Positions 11,839 through 24,796 are shown, counted from the first letter of the stretch. The stretch: DNA of 64,000 nucleotides from Cladocopium goreaui (GCA_947184155.2 CAMXCT020001660.1:38501-102500); one strand, 5' to 3'. Numbers and translations are program-made. The notes: generated by a model not told the origin, from the sequence alone.

Positions 11839-12330
11839 CTGAAAGTGGACTTCAGTTCAAACATCAGCAGGTTCAAACATATCCCAAATATATATTCCAA
11901 ATAGTTATCCAAATATCCTATTCAACTATCATAAACATGATAAATGATGATTGGGATGCTTACTTGTTCGATTTTGGAGACAATGTGCTTTTGATGCGCA
12001 CTAAGCGGATACTGGTGATGCAAAAAAACAATTTGGCCTTGGCCAGTTTGATACATTTTTTTGATCATAAAGGTACAAGCTGGAAATGCACAAACATGGC
12101 ATGGTAATGGAGTTTTGTCAATGGAGTTTCTCTTGGAGAGGAAACCATCACTATTTTCTCAGTGTCAAATTTACTGTAGAGTACATGAACATCAGGAACC
12201 ATCAGCCATGATTCTGGGTAAATAAAAAAATATTTCACTCACCTGAATTGTTGGGCCATTTTGGGATGATTCCCCGAATCCTAACTATGATTATAGTGAG
12301 GGAGAACAGTGAGGTCGTGATGAAATTTAC

Positions 12331-12409
12331 CCAGATGATTGCAAGCTGCGTTCGTGTGCAAATCTTCCCAGCGTTCGCAGCTTTTTTCCGCCGCTGTGAT
12401 TCCATCGTA
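12331..12409 (-). CDS. Candidate host exon
   Basis: A 79-bp minus-strand stretch between a CCAACCAG acceptor and a GTAAAT donor. One frame reads Tyr-Asp-Gly-Ile-Thr-Ala-Ala-Glu-Lys-Ser-Cys-Glu-Arg-Trp. Splice signals are canonical at both ends. The function is unknown; strand and spacing fit the 5' half of the exostosin-like gene. Confidence 0.45.
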
Positions 12410-12453
12410 CTGGTTGGAGAATAGGGATTCCGGTCGTGGATTATGATAGCCAA

Positions 12454-12558
12454 TACCCTCTGGTTATGTCAAAATAGCTATTGAAAATGGCCATTTATAG
12501 TTGATTTTCCCATTAAAAATGGTGATTATCCATAGTTATGTTAAATTACCAGAGGGTA
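12454..12558. mobile_element. Family A MITE, copy 4
   Basis: A 105-bp hairpin with left end TACCCTCTGGTTATGTCAAA and right end TGTTAAATTACCAGAGGGTA, inserted in the intron between two exon candidates. Confidence 0.8.
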
Positions 12559-12674
12559 TATTGGATAGTCCAACCCCCTATAATCCTCCACCAACTATCT
12601 CCCGGATTATCATATCCCTATCGTTTGATGCTAAAAGACCCTATCAATGGTGATGAAATCACCAATCAATACAC

Positions 12675-12839
12675 CAGGGCCACCAGCAGTCTCTGCGCTG
12701 TCAGGATGCCAGCGTTGGAGTTCTCGGATTCGCAAATCCTTCCGAAGCATCAAGGTTTCTTCAATGAAGACCGGAGCAAATTCGTGAACCGGAGGATCTC
12801 CATCAAACACCTCAAAGCCAGGCTGACATCTCTTGGTCG
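12675..12839 (-). CDS. Candidate host exon
   Basis: A minus-strand open frame of about 55 codons containing Cys-Gln-Pro-Gly-Phe-Glu-Val-Phe-Asp-Gly-Asp-Pro-Pro and Arg-Glu-Leu-Gln-Arg-Trp-His-Pro-Asp, ending at a GTGTAT donor. The whole stretch is GC-richer than its TA-rich flanks and has no stop. No domain is recognised. It is probably a 5' exon of the minus-strand exostosin-like gene. Confidence 0.45.
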
Positions 12840-13680
12840 CACTGACTATATATATATATATATACACACCTATATTATATATATATATATATATCCCTGT
12901 ATATTATATATATATATATCCCTGTATATAATTATACATATGCTCAGCGCCAATACATGGACCTACCTTTTTCCACTGTTGCCACTCTCGCGAAACATGT
13001 GTATGTATGTGTATATATATATATATGATTCTACATATGTTTTTTTTTAAATAATCTATGGTGATTGGATGGTTCATCCCATGCACGCCCTCTGGTAAGC
13101 TGGTACCGGTAACGCTTCTCCACTCATCCCAAACGTGGATGGAAGGCAACAGAAAATCGAACATGGCGAAATCAGATATTCCACACAACCATATAAAGAA
13201 TAGATACAGAAGTACTAATAGATAATGTATGTGTATATATATAATATAATATATTATATTATATTATATTATATTATAAACTATATAGATACTATTCAAA
13301 TCAAAGAACAAAAACCTGTTTTCTCCCGAACTTTGCCCCTTTTCGAATCCGGAATGGCCCACAAAATGCTTCAGTGGACTCAACGGAGTGAGTTTTTCGC
13401 AAGTGCACCATTGGTTGCTCTTTGCTGAGTGTATTATATATAGCTCATATATATATATATGCGATTGATATGGTACAATACCAACAAAAAAGACCCTATT
13501 GCACAATACTAGATATATATATATATATAGTATCAACAAATCATTTCAATATACACATTACAAAATATTACAAATACATGATTATGTGTAGAAGATCATA
13601 TAGATGTATATATATATATATGTATTATTTATTATTATACAAATACATAAGTTTATGATATCTTATCATAGATTTTCATC
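12840..13680. repeat. TA-rich microsatellite tracts
   Basis: Several runs of (TA)n and TATATC/TATTA variants (about 12845-12925, 13010-13030, 13235-13280, 13440-13470, 13510-13530, 13600-13640) surround a GC-richer island at about 13310-13430. That island is open in more than one minus-strand frame and could be an exon, but I cannot choose the frame. Confidence 0.6.
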
Positions 13681-14059
13681 TACATCTACAGATCCTCGCC
13701 TTGAAGGGCGTCTCCTCAGCTTTCCCCGTGAACTCCGTGGACGGCGTTGTGGACCGCCTCACTTGGCATTGGAAAATGGTGCTTCACCATGGAAAAACCC
13801 TGAAAAATGATGGTTTAAGCATAAGAACCGGGGTGTTTGAAGGGGGATTCAGCTTGAAACATATGGGTGTTGATAAATGATGGTTGAATCATGACTTCAT
13901 CATCAATAGAGATTTTAACCAAATCGGAAAGTCAAATGTGGATATTCCAACCATTGATGTCCTCAACATCCACTCCACATGTTCTTACTTCAGCACTAAA
14001 GCATCCAAATCCTGGTAGAGTCAGACGATGTCAGACGTGCGTGGGCCTTGTTGGTATCC

Positions 14060-14170
14060 GCGTCTGGGGATCTTTTTTTGACATCCTCGGGGATCCGCCA
14101 AAGTCCAAAGTCATTGCACGTGAAGAGAAGCAACGCCAGCCTTGCAGGGATTTCACCAAGGGGACCCTGC
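14060..14170 (-). CDS. Candidate host exon
   Basis: The minus-strand frame reads Ile-Pro-Ala-Arg-Leu-Ala-Leu-Leu-Leu-Phe-Thr-Cys-Asn-Asp-Phe-Gly-Leu-Trp and stays open for about 45 codons, in a GC-rich island between AT-rich flanks. No family is recognised and the exact boundaries are unclear. Confidence 0.3.
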
Positions 14171-14180
14171 AGTCAGCCGC

Positions 14181-14287
14181 TACCCTCTGGCAAACCAACA
14201 ATTTGATCTGGAAAATCACCCGTTTTAATAGGCCTAAATGTGACATATTCTAGAGCTATGTTAGTATTGTTAGTTGACCGCAGGGTA
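14181..14287. mobile_element. Family A MITE, copy 5
   Basis: A 107-bp element. The left end reads TACCCTCTGGCAAACCAACA and the right end TGTTAGTTGACCGCAGGGTA, so the terminal hairpin has several mismatches. It is a diverged copy. Confidence 0.7.
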
Positions 14288-14412
14288 GTCTTTAGCATGT
14301 TGGTATGTGAAACTGTTTTTTCTCCATTCATGGATCAACTCTTAAGAGCTGATGATAAGTGTCGTTTGTTTCACACAAAATCAAGGTCTGTTACAAACAC
14401 TCTCATAGAATG

Positions 14413-14526
14413 ACATGTGGCAGTGGGTCAAAACCCTATCCCCCTTCTGTTCACATCAAAATAGCTGGTAAATGGATGGTCATTCCCCTAAAAATGGTAT
14501 TAATAGGTTTTGACACACTGCCATGT
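14413..14526. mobile_element. Family B MITE, copy 1
   Basis: A 114-bp hairpin. The left arm carries GGCAGTGGGTCAAAACC and the right arm GGTTTTGACACACTGCC. The conserved interior is TCAAAATAGCTGGTAAATGG. It is distinct from family A in ends and interior, and is non-coding. Confidence 0.75.
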
Positions 14527-14987
14527 CTGTTAGAATATGTTTGAATGGTTCACTTGATATCTTGATATATCTTGACAATGTCAACTGTCTTCTCTGTCTT
14601 CTCCTGAGACTTATGTTGTGCCGGACTGGTTTTGGGTTGAAGAGATTTTTCTCCTAGTAGCGCGTCTGTCATTTCTTGTTTCTGGGTAGTTTCCGAAGTT
14701 CAAGCCTGTCTGAAGGTACAGTATCTATATATTATAGAGCCTAAAATCTTGGACACTCGCAAACATCTATTAAGCCATCATAGCCTTCTACAATTTTTTC
14801 CGGGAATCCCCACACCACATTGTTTTTTCAACCTGGTCGACAAATTTGGTCGTGGCCAAGAGGCAATAGAAAGATCTGGCAAAAGCGCAGAGGGCCCCAG
14901 CCACAAATCATCCGCAAAACTTCGCAAAACGGATCCGATTGCTTAAAGTGACTGTTTGGATGTCGGATGATGTCGGTATGTCAAAGT

Positions 14988-15097
14988 CTTGTGGGGATGG
15001 GTCAAAACCCTGGTACCTAGTGAACCCCAAAATAGCTGGTAAATGGATGTTCATCCCACTAAAAATGTATCTATAGGTATTGACCCATACCCTTGTG
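14988..15097. mobile_element. Family B MITE, copy 2
   Basis: A 110-bp hairpin about 0.5 kb from copy 1, sharing the interior AAAATAGCTGGTAAATGG and ATGTTCATCCCACTAAAAAT. The arms are GATGGGTCAAAACC and GGTATTGACCCATACC. Confidence 0.75.
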
Positions 15098-17200
15098 TCA
15101 ATGCTGTTAATTTTACCACTGGAAAGTCTGGATCTGTGAAAGAACGGTGGATCTCTACAGCATCGATCCAGGAGCGCGGGATCCAAGAAGCTGAAATCGA
15201 TCAGTTTCGTATACACTGTACAACTATTAATGGTTGTCCTTGTTGTAAATGACTTTCGATTCTGTGTATGTATATATATATATATACATGTATTATTGTG
15301 TATATATAATAAATTCCTCAGCTTAGTTTCTCAACCTGAAACAAACAACTTAGGGAAATTCAGGTCCCACTTTGGATTTACGTTTGATATACCGTTGCAG
15401 CGTTGCATCATCTGCGAGGCTCCGACAAATGCCGTTGGACCTGAACGGATGTGCCAGGAGAATGCAGGATTTGCCGATGAACATATCTTGGTGCATGTGA
15501 AAATGAGCATGATTGGCATTAATAGGGTATCTGATTAATATCTGATTCATAGTGTATCTGATTAATCATCACTATCACTTTGATCACTATTTTATGGGCA
15601 TTTTGTTCAGTGATAGTGATGATTTTTCATCAGCGGATTTGGTGCTTCTCCCATAGTTCTCGGACCCATAACTTGAGCCACGACATGTTTTGGGTCAATC
15701 ATGTTGGGAATCACTCCCAGCAATATTCAGTGGGAAACCCATCTTTCCCGCGTAGACGGTCTACTTGAAAGATCTTGAAAGTGAAGACGCCAAAAAATGT
15801 GGTGCCCACCCCCCCGGTTTTTGCTATAAACCCCGTGAATCCAACTTATTTAGCCAAGCAAAAGAAACCAACTTAGCAAATGCTTAGGGGCACCATTATC
15901 AACAACTATTACCATCAATAACCAAAATAGACATATTTTCATGAACAAAATATGCTTATACTATATAACCCATTTCCCAATCATGAACAGCCATTATTAC
16001 TGTTGTCCGTTACAACTAATTAACTAATTAACAACCATTATATAAATTAAACCCATTTTTGACCTCGGCAAAAAACATCGGTATTTACGGTGTTTTTTGC
16101 TTCGAGAGTGTCAAAAAATGCGAAAACACCATCTATTTGACGATTTTTAGGGGTGCACAAAAATGCGAAAATAAGCTGTTGTGCAAGAACAACGACGACG
16201 ACAACAAGAAGAAGAAGAAGAAGAACAAGAACAAGAACAAGAACAAGAACAAGAACAACAAGAAGAAAATCAAGCACAAACATGCGACAAAACGATGTGT
16301 GGTAAGATGGTTACAAGCTGCGGTATGACAAGAACATCACACTGTGCTCTGCACCTGCTCGCACGCGCAGAGCACATGAACAACACCAACGCTCACACTA
16401 CTATACATAGCCCTTATGGCATCGCCGGTGTGCGAAGCTCTACAATATGGCAAAAATTGCTTTGGCTCCAAATGAACATGCCCAAGACTGAAGGTACTGA
16501 CAAGTTTCCCCTCTACATCTTTGAGTTGCCTTACACACATACACAAAGGAACAACACAAGGTTGTTTAAAGGTGGTGCTGTGGCACAACTATAAGAAATA
16601 ATATACGCTACAAAATACTGTAAGATACTGGGTTTGCTTTGGTGCCTACTGGGGGCAGGGGGGCAGGGGCCTGGCCCAGACCTAGAGAACTAAAATTGTA
16701 GCTAGCTAGGGTTGTGCTCCAAAAAACTGTTCCAAACTGAGATTTTGTTTAAAGGATTTTTTTGGTGCAAATGTTGTGCTAGTCTGGTGCTTTTTTTACC
16801 TTGAAAATGGTGCTTTTGTTTGGTCTTGTTTTTCTTCAAAATGGTGCTCCTAGCTGGTGTAAAATTTGTGCTCATCTGGTGCTTGTTTTCTTCAAAAGGA
16901 CGTTTGTGGTATCCAGGATGCAGTTTGGGAAGTTCGAACACTGCGTAGGGCCGTAGGAGGTGACCTTTGGGCAGGCATACGTTCGATATTGCGATAAAAT
17001 GCGATAAAATGTACCTGGATGGTTTTAGGGACTCAAATAAGCCAGGCTCAAGTAGCTTGGTGTTTCCACAGCAATGGTCGATTGACACAGCGCTTCTTGA
17101 GCACGTTCCCATGTGTTCCTAGTTCTCAGACGTTCTCAGATGTTCTATGACGTCCTAAGATCTTCTGAGATGTTCCCAAATGTTCTAAGTGTTCATTCAT
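15098..17200. other. Non-coding stretch with GAA/CAAGAA microsatellite
   Basis: Mostly AT-rich sequence without a supported gene. At about 16196-16266 there is a run of CGACGA, then GAAGAA, then AACAAG triplets, which gives low-complexity open frames on both strands. A T-rich and GGTGC-rich patch lies at about 16740-16880. Confidence 0.5.
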
Positions 17201-17204
17201 TACT

Positions 17205-17310
17205 TCCGCCTTATTCCAGTGGCACCACGCTTGCATCAGCTGTTTCCCTGTTTCCAAGGCCAGCGCCAGGAAACACATGGGGAAAAAGTTGGACAGCACC
17301 AGCCTCAGAG
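17205..17310 (-). CDS. Candidate host exon, hydrophobic
   Basis: One minus-strand frame reads Leu-Val-Leu-Ser-Asn-Phe-Phe-Pro-Met-Cys-Phe-Leu-Ala-Leu-Ala-Leu, then Gln-Ala-Trp-Cys-His-Trp-Asn. A second frame is also open. The stretch has exon-like GC content. Function and boundaries are unknown. Confidence 0.25.
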
Positions 17311-20050
17311 ATCCAAACAGGAAGAATAAAACATATTTTCAATATTTTGTATAGAAAATATAGATATAGAATGAGTCAGTAACGGTAGATGAGCATCGTA
17401 TAGTATCTTGGCATTGTATAGTTCAAATCTTACGCAACAAAAACAGGTGGCCCGAGACCATCAGGAAAGTCTTATATAACAAGAATCCCATCAAGAAAAC
17501 CATGGTTTAACAACAGGAATTACAATGACTGACGCATATTTGGAACATGTTGGAACCATAGAATGGACGGTGTTTCATAAGAATGCTTTACTGCTTAGAT
17601 TTCAACAGGCCCCAAATTTTGGCCCATGCCCATACGTGTCATGACCTGACCATGGGATGATCTGGAAAGACCTAAGGACCTTTTTGTTAGGGGCCGCCAT
17701 GTCACCTATGTCATTCCCTCACATCTAAGGAGACCAATTTCCTTTTTAAAGGTCATGGTGACAAATGGTGATGCGCCGCGCAACTGTTTTACTTCAAGCA
17801 TTGTGCAGGTGGTTTTTGTTGGTGGCTAGGCCAGAAAAGGCACTGCTTGTCGCGAAGCGCAAGCACTGAACTCATCTTCTGAGACGCGCGATGACACAAA
17901 AGGTGGAGCCTTATTCCCCGAATTCGAGTGAAGGTATCATGCAAGACTGCGTGATATGTTCAAACAGAAATGTAATACCATACTAAGATACAATGCGTAT
18001 ATGTGTGTGTACACATACTGCGCATGCATAAATGATCATAAATGCATATGCATTATATTAACTAGTTATACATTTTTCCATTGAGTGTGTCGTATATACA
18101 TGGATCATCATGGATCAAGAACAGACCTATCTCCCTAGCAGGTCCTAGCAGTGTCAAAGTGTCATTGCTGCTTCGCTCAAGCCCAGGGGGCCCAGGCCCA
18201 CAACAAGCCAATGATTGATGAAAAAAATCCTGCCAATGATTGGGCAAAAACCCTGCCAAACAATTGAGAAATCACCATGGATTTGCATGAATTGATGATC
18301 TTCAATTCTATCCCCATGTTTGCTGATATATTCCCATTATTGTTGGTGAACTGTTGGTTTGATGTTGATTTGGTGATCCACAGAAGGAATCAGTTTCCAC
18401 CATCTTTCACCATGACATCAGCTCACAGTGCCAAGCTGACCCCACAGCGCATACCTCGAGCAGCATCCACATCATATGTCTGGCGACTTTTGAACAATAT
18501 CGAAAATTCAAACATGTTTACAATCAGACATGTCCAATGACGGACCTGGATTTAATGATTTAGAAGGGTGGCCCTAGGGCACATGGTCGGCCCCCAAGGG
18601 AGTTCGAATCGCTGCAAAAAGGGCAACACCAAGTGAGAAGTGCCACGACGTACATTACAAATAAACATGGAAAAATGTGTGTGTGTGTGTGTCCAAACTT
18701 GGAAAATACCACAACCATGGACTGCATTAAAATAGACCATGAAACATAACATCATTGACTTTTGGAGGTCCAAGAGTAGCTGTACAGGCTTGGTCCCTCC
18801 GGAAAACATATTCCACATTCTTACCAGGACTACAATACATTGTCTATCCAAGAAAACATGAACATCGGTTGCATAGATCATTCTTCAAAACAATGGTCTT
18901 AAGATATTGGCATGGTAACTTGCAATGGTGCATTGAAGCCTCAGGTTCCATCTGAAATTTCATAAACATATACATGGTTTTGTCGCAAAATAGGTTCTAC
19001 CACAATCCAATGGTTTGAGGATGGTTCATCATCATGTTCCCATTAAGTGGACATATTGTGGGTCATATGGGAAGCCCAATGCCATAAACAACTCCTACCT
19101 GCAGATGTTTTTTTTAATATACAACAAATAAACATAGTGGATGGTACACAACCAATAAACATAGTGGATGGTTTGAGGTTTTGGGGTTACCACATAAGAA
19201 CCAATTATACCCCAATGGTTAATCAAGCTTATCATGGCACGAAACCTCAAATTCCCCATGATATTTTCCGAGATGCCACGATGCTACGCATTGGGATGAT
19301 GCGCTGGTAGATATCCTTGGGCTTTGGAATGTCCCAAAATGGTGTACATCTCCAAATGGGCCGTTTAAAAACAGCGAAAATGATGAGAATATACAATATG
19401 ATTTTTGCAGGTAGCCAATTTTTGGACAAACCTGTTTGCGGGGAAGGGTCGGTTGCGGCAAATAAAATTGGCATTTTATGCAACCGATTTGGCCAGCAAA
19501 TGATCAGCGAATAGCAAGTCATTCCAGTGAGATTCCACCACAACTTTGGCATCGCGCTAGGTGGAATGACGCACCCCCACAGTAGAGACCTTGCGATGCG
19601 AGTCCCACAGGCACCTGTTTGAAGGGTACCTGGATTCGATGGATTTTCCTCTGGATTTCCCAACAAATTTGGAGCCAACTGCTCCGTCCTGGGAAAGTCT
19701 CCACCAGAGGTGTCACCGAGTGAAGCGAATCTTGATAATCTCTTGTCACCGTGAGAGCCAATATAATATGATCGATATATATATATATAAATAATAATAT
19801 TAATAATAATAAGAAGAAGAAGAATAGTAAATAATAATAGTAATAATACATAATAATTATAATGATATAATAGTAAAACATACTAATAACGACAATAGTA
19901 CTAATAACAACGGTAACAATAATAATAAATGATGATAATAACAATAATATTATTAATAATGATTATATGATTAATATGCTGATCAATGTATGATATATGA
20001 TATGATAAATGGAACATATGATATTTTGACCCTCAATTTTAGGGTCTCCC
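17311..20050. other. Non-coding stretch, nothing firm
   Basis: About 2.7 kb of intron-like or intergenic sequence with a short GTGTGT run near 18675 and an AAT/AAG trinucleotide tract at about 19785-19945. Short open frames on both strands show no recognisable domain. Confidence 0.4.
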
Positions 20051-20051
20051 C

Positions 20052-20142
20052 TTCTCTCAAAACAAAGCCACATGGCCCAGATGTCAACGCCGGAGTTTCC
20101 AATGGTGGTTCTGGGCGGCTCATCGTCGGAATCCACCTGAGT
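20052..20142 (-). CDS. Candidate host exon
   Basis: After a GATTTCAG acceptor the minus-strand frame reads Gln-Val-Asp-Ser-Asp-Asp-Glu-Pro-Pro-Arg-Thr and then Asn-Ser-Gly-Val-Asp-Ile-Trp-Ala-Met-Trp-Leu-Cys. It is coherent and GC-rich but not assignable to a family. Confidence 0.4.
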
Positions 20143-20523
20143 CTGAAATCACACCACATGCTGCGAGGAGGGCAAACACTGGAAGATGGGAATGGAACAT
20201 CCTCTTTTTGGAACATCCACGTTGATGGTTACATCATGCTGTGTAGTATTGATGTATTCTGTAGAATTATACACATCAATTTGAAGTGGGTGTAGATCAC
20301 TACATGTCAATACATATCATGTACTGGTTGGTAGATAAACAAACAAAATACCGTACCCGGTACCCGTAAAATTGTTGGTTTATCATCATGTTTTTCATGA
20401 AAATGTCCATGGTAACCGGGTATTCCGTATTCCCCATATTATGCACCAAACGCTCCATCATAGACAATAATTAATTGGTTATACTTCCTCTATATCTCCA
20501 CTCTATCTCTATGAAGAGGAATA

Positions 20524-20640
20524 TACCCTCTGGTTATTTAACATAGCCATGGAAAAGGGCCCATTTATAGATTATTTTCACAGCTGGAAACCTCCATTTA
20601 TAAGGGATTTTCCATGCCTATGTTAAATAACCAGATGGTA
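20524..20640. mobile_element. Family A MITE, copy 6
   Basis: A 117-bp hairpin. Its left end, TACCCTCTGGTTATTTAACA, is identical to copy 1, and the right end is TGTTAAATAACCAGATGGTA. Only 234 bp separate it from copy 7. Confidence 0.85.
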
Positions 20641-20873
20641 GTTCAATAGGGATATCTTTAATAAGGTACCTCTATCCCTATGGGATTGATCTTTATCTTT
20701 ATATCATCTGAATATCCCATTCATCTATATGGTATTGATGGTTCAATCCTATATTAATTGCTACGAGTATCATTGATAAATCTTTTTTTTGCTATATCCC
20801 ATTTTCATAGGATGGTTAAATCATGTTAAATTGAACCCTACCATTGATAAATCTCTATCTAAAAAAATTGCTA

Positions 20874-20983
20874 TACCCTCTGGTAAACTAACAGTTTGCT
20901 ATTGAAAATGGCCATAGAAATAGTGGATTTTCCCATTAATAGCATGGTGATTTTCCATAGCTATGTTAAATTACCAGAGGGTA
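20874..20983. mobile_element. Family A MITE, copy 7
   Basis: A 110-bp hairpin with left end TACCCTCTGGTAAACTAACA and right end TGTTAAATTACCAGAGGGTA. The left arm matches the copy 3 subtype and the right arm the copy 4 subtype. Confidence 0.8.
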
Positions 20984-21212
20984 TAACCACCATTTTCCTA
21001 TGGTTTTCCTATGATTTTCCCATAAAACCACCATTATTGTTGGTTAAAAATTGCTATATCCCATTTTTCTCGCCTATCTCTATGGTCACCAATCCCCCTA
21101 TCGGCGAGTCGGTCGGTCCAGGCACTTCCCAATAGGGCTTCGGTTCAGGCGGCGGTCCCAGGCCCATGGCCTGGCCGTGACGTCATCAAATCTAGAAAAA
21201 TAGATCATAATT

Positions 21213-22487
21213 GTACATATATTTATTGATATTGATTGATATGTATTGATATATTATTGATACTTATTGATATTGATTGATATGTATTGATATATTATTG
21301 ATATTTATTGATATTTATTGATATGTATTGATATATTATTGATATTTATTGATATTGATTGATATGTATTGATATATTATTGATATTTATTGATATATTA
21401 TTGATATATTTATTGATATTTATTGATATATTTATTGATATATTATTGATATATTATTGATATATTATTGATATATTATTGATATAATTATTGATATATT
21501 ATTGATATATTATTGATATATTATTGATATATTATTGATATATTATTGATATATTTATTGATATATTATATTGATATAATTATTGATATATTATTGATAT
21601 ATTATTGATATATTATTGATATATTATTGATATATTATTGATATATTTATTGATATATTATATTGATATAATTATTGATATATTATTGATATATTATTGA
21701 TATATTATTGATATATTATTGATATATTATTGATATTTATTGATATATTTATTGATATATTATTGATATATTATTGATATATTATTGATATATTATTGAT
21801 ATATTATTGATATATTTATTGATATATTATTGATATATCTATTGATATATTATTGATATAATTATTGATATATTATTGATATATTATTGATATATTATTG
21901 ATATATTATTGATATATTTTGATATTTATTGATATATTATTGATATATTATTGATATATTTATTGATATTTATTGATATATTTATTGATATATTATTGAT
22001 ATTTATTGATATATTTATTGATATATTATTGATATATTATTGATATATTATTGATATGTTATTGATATTTATTGATATATTATTGATATATTATTGATAT
22101 ATTATTTATATTTATTGATATATTATTGATATATTATTGATATATTATTGATATATCTATTGATATATTATTGATATAATTATTGATATATTATTGATAT
22201 ATTATTGATATATTATTGATATATTATTGATATATTATTGATATTTATTGATATTTATTGATATATTATTGATATATTATTGATATTTATTGATATATTT
22301 ATTGATATATTATTGATATTTATTGATATATTTATTGATATATTATTGATATATTATTGATATATTATTGATATGTTATTGATATATTTATTGATATATT
22401 ATTGATATATTATTGATATATTATTGATATATTATTGATATATTATTGATATATTTATTGATATATTTATTGATATTTATTTATGGA
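21213..22487. repeat. 1.3-kb TA-rich satellite, ATTGATATATT-type unit
   Basis: About 1.27 kb built from ATTGATAT cores in 8-, 11- and 12-bp spacings (ATTGATATATT, TTATTGATAT and similar) with a higher-order mixture of spacings. No coding frame. It begins just after a GC-rich tract at about 21120-21185 and ends just before a probable host exon. Confidence 0.9.
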
Positions 22488-22521
22488 TTTATAGTGGATA
22501 AATAGAAACAAATGGATTTGT

Positions 22522-22628
22522 CTTCAGTTCCTCCACCCAGGGCACCTGAGCCTCGTTCATGGGACAAATGAAAGGCCCTGGCACTACCTGGGCGATGCTG
22601 ACTTTTTCATCAATCTTTGTGCGAGATC
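22522..22628 (-). CDS. Candidate host exon
   Basis: After an ATAGCAG acceptor the minus-strand frame reads Lys-Ile-Asp-Glu-Lys-Val-Ser-Ile-Ala-Gln-Val-Val-Pro-Gly-Pro-Phe, then Pro-Trp-Val-Glu-Glu-Leu-Lys. It is a convincing exon by composition and splice signal. No domain is recognised. It is on the same strand as the other candidate exons at 22.9-24.8 kb. Confidence 0.45.
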
Positions 22629-22986
22629 CTGCTATCTTCGAAGGATATTGATATCTTGGGTTGTTATATGTCTATATAATCTATTATAATCTATTGCAAT
22701 CATGTGCAATATGCATATCGGAACACGTATATTCTTCATATTTTTGGTTGCTATAATATATGGGATCATCTTTGATAGTCTTCAATATTGGTTCGTATTC
22801 CTCCGTACAAAAGATGCCGCCGAAACTATGCCATGTCCGATGACTTGGACGAAATGGGCCAATGGGCGGTATACTCCATCCACTATTATCCACTTTGTTT
22901 GGTCACATAACTTTTGATATATCATGATATATCCACTTTATGAGTCTTTACGACTGGTAAGACATTCTTTAACATATCTAGGTCCA

Positions 22987-23076
22987 CAGCCACTGTTCCA
23001 GCCAGGCTGCGTAGTCCTTTTGTCCACTCTTTCCGTCTTGGTAGATGTTGCCATCAGAAACAACCTGGAGGCGGTA
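22987..23076 (-). CDS. Candidate host exon
   Basis: After a CTACTAG acceptor the minus-strand frame reads Tyr-Arg-Leu-Gln-Val-Val-Ser-Asp-Gly-Asn-Ile-Tyr-Gln-Asp-Gly and ends Tyr-Ala-Ala-Trp-Leu-Glu-Gln-Trp-Leu. It has good coding character but an unknown family. Confidence 0.45.
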
Positions 23077-23277
23077 CTAGTAGGTGGGATACGACCTTGT
23101 CAGCTGCCCTGAAGTACCACATATTGAAAACGGATGAAAACGGCTCAACAATTTGCTGAACACGAAAACTACATATCTAAGCTAAGGAAAATAATTCACT
23201 CGAATTTAGGAATTGAGCATTCACTGAAAAAAAGAAAACTTAAGACAACCAACCATCACTTGTCAATATGTAGTGTT

Positions 23278-23341
23278 CAATATTTATCAAGTGTATCCCC
23301 ATTTGTAAATATTTATCAAGTGTATCCCCATTTGTAAATAT
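23278..23341. repeat. Short direct duplication
   Basis: Two tandem copies of a unit of about 29 bp containing ATTTATCAAGTGTATCCCCA, followed by TTTGTAAATA. Non-coding. Confidence 0.7.
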
Positions 23342-23404
23342 TCTGGATGATTAAAACTGGTTCGATTGAATCCCCATTCAAGGTCCCTCATCAACCAGGA
23401 CAAA

Positions 23405-23490
23405 GTGGTCGCTGGTCAAGCGGCAGCTTTCTCTGTCAGTACTTTCCACTCTTCTTTGTGCTGTTTCTTCTTTTCCTCACGCACTACTGC
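23405..23490 (-). CDS. Candidate host exon, charged helix
   Basis: The minus-strand frame reads Val-Arg-Glu-Glu-Lys-Lys-Lys-Gln-His-Lys-Glu-Glu-Trp-Lys-Val-Leu-Thr-Glu-Lys, a strongly charged helix typical of linkers between domains. The boundaries are unclear. Confidence 0.35.
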
Positions 23491-24677
23491 AAGGTGCATG
23501 CCGCATCTGTACACGATATGACTAGATATGTTGCAAGTAAAGTTTGGACTGTTAACAATACCCAAAAGCTACAGCAAATATTGAAGAGTTTCCACCCAAT
23601 CTAATTGGTCATCATCACTCTCTAGCTCGGCTGGATGTTCACTTAGATTCAATGAGTTCCTGGCTGCCAAGATTATGGACACTCATTCACTTGCATCTGT
23701 CACTCCATGGTGCAATCCCAATGGCCCGGAGACCACCAAATTGATCAATCCTCAGCCACCCGCTCACAACTCAAGCCCGCTGCAGTAGAAAATCGCTGAT
23801 CTACATCTATGCATGGATGTTTTTCCTGAAACATCCAGAAATTCTGACTTTTGTTGGAACCATACCACTGCAACCCCGAACATTGGATGTGGGCCAGGTG
23901 CGGAACTGTCAAAGAACTGAAAACATATTGACCAATATCCATGTTACTATCATTATATTAGATCACTATATGATATGTGTGTGTGCACAAAAATGGTTGG
24001 TGTATATAATTATTGTGTATACATATATATATATAATTATAATATGTATAATTATAATAATAATAATGATAATAATTTCAATAGTAGTAATAAAAAATAG
24101 TAATAATAATAATAATAACACAATATATATATATATATACGTTGCACGCAACTCTGTTGGCCGTATCCCCAGATCTGCCAGGCCAGGGTTTCTGGCTTTT
24201 TTGTGCATCCCAAGTCGGGAAATCTATTGTTACTATAGGGAGGGTATAAGAAAAGTGTATATCTATTGACATACTATGGCTTATTATATATAATAACAAG
24301 GATAATATCGGTTATCCAATGTGACTCATCACAAAAATGCTCCGGCTCCATTGAAAATTCGTAGAACGAATGCACCAGGATGGACCTTGGAGCAGGTAGA
24401 TGATGGTAGAGGGCTAAGTAGTACAGGCTAGTGCCCATGGCCAAGCTTGGGAAGATGATCCCATCTACAGTTGTAATAATGGATCATTATCTATCTATAG
24501 ATCATATGATTATTAATAGCTATATGATGTATATGATGTAATAATAGCTATATGATGTAATAATACATGTACCCAAACTGATCTAGCTATACACCAACTT
24601 AGCTACGGGCTCTACCTAGTGATGGATTATTCGCCGTCACTACCATTATGAATCCTTCTTCATCATTGATAAGCTCA

Positions 24678-24796
24678 TCCCCATGATGTCCACTGTTCAT
24701 CCATCGTTTTCTCCTTCAGCTGCTGCACTTTCTCCTCCTTCAGCTGTGCCTCCTCGGGAGTTAGTTCCTGCGGGGTGACTGGAAACTCCCGGAACT
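24678..24796 (-). CDS. Candidate host exon, Glu/Lys/Gln-rich helix
   Basis: The minus-strand frame reads Glu-Phe-Arg-Glu-Phe-Pro-Val-Thr-Pro-Gln-Glu-Leu-Thr-Pro-Glu-Glu, then a Lys/Glu/Gln coiled segment, and closes at a TGA (24675-24677). It may be a terminal exon or may be spliced before the stop. Composition strongly supports coding. Confidence 0.45.

Noticed and set aside
16047-16594. Open frames around the GAA/CAAGAA triplets
   Set aside because: Low-complexity trinucleotide translation; no domain.
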